Below are positions 63,457 through 64,000 of a stretch of DNA of 64,000 nucleotides, piece after piece. Within the stretch, counting starts at the first letter, position 1. The number at the start of each line of letters is the position of its first letter. This stretch comes from Chanos chanos (Eukaryota; Chordata; Actinopteri; Gonorynchiformes; Chanidae). The notes under the pieces were generated by a model. The model was not told where the DNA came from, searched no databases, and was given only the letters and a program-made list of their open reading frames with translations. The stretch lies in contig NC_044503.1 in assembly GCF_902362185.1 (NCBI RefSeq), forward strand, positions 23,699,484 through 23,763,483, read 5' to 3'. A program made the position numbers and the translations under genes.

Positions 63457-63653
63457 CCTCTATCCCTTCACTTGTAGGACCTTATGTTTCAGGTAATTCC
63501 ATCTTATTGTTACACCTGGGAAATTCTGAGGCCAAAGTTAAATGAGGAGTGTTTCATGTAATTTACCGGGTGACCCTCCGAGTAGTGAAATACATGTCAG
63601 TAATTACTGATTACAACTAAATAATAAAAAAAAAAAGGTTAAAAAAAAACTGT

Positions 63654-63993
<340 letters not shown>

Positions 63994-64000
63994 TCAAAAT

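Overview
This is a window of vertebrate nuclear DNA, almost certainly from a teleost fish. The evidence is intron-split genes with GT-AG junctions, proteins closest to fish and human families, very dense microsatellites, and small fish-type DNA transposons. The species cannot be named from the sequence alone. I saw no retrovirus, LTR element, Polinton, tRNA, rRNA or CRISPR array.

Layout, left to right. 1-3270: no supported coding gene; one possible 5' non-coding exon on the minus strand lies where tmod4 would be expected. 3271-5920 (-): vps72 in six coding exons. 5921-22850: about 17 kb of mostly non-coding DNA with microsatellites, a LINE 3' tail and one candidate conserved element. 22851-24283 (-): mcl1 in three exons. 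25188-30679 (-): ensa in three exons, with a probable long 3' UTR carrying a palindromic MITE. 31963-36715 (+): hormad1 in sixteen exons, head-to-head with ensa and carrying a hAT element in one intron. 37200-54000: about 17 kb of intergenic DNA, packed with microsatellites between 39.6 and 48.4 kb, with several clusters of transcription-factor-like motifs. 55138-59632 (+): a ONECUT-family cut-homeobox gene in two coding exons. 63654-63983 (-): the last two exons of a cathepsin S-like protease, running off the right edge.

The order vps72, mcl1, ensa, hormad1, ctss matches human 1q21, where GOLPH3L lies between ENSA and HORMAD1 and no ONECUT gene is present. The genes are housekeeping, cell-cycle or apoptosis, meiotic and lysosomal genes and do not form a pathway. 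The most interesting point is the ONECUT gene: its neighbours' paralogues (TMOD2/3, ARPP19) sit beside ONECUT1 on human 15q21, so this looks like the fourth copy from the early vertebrate genome duplications, kept in this fish and absent at the mammalian locus.
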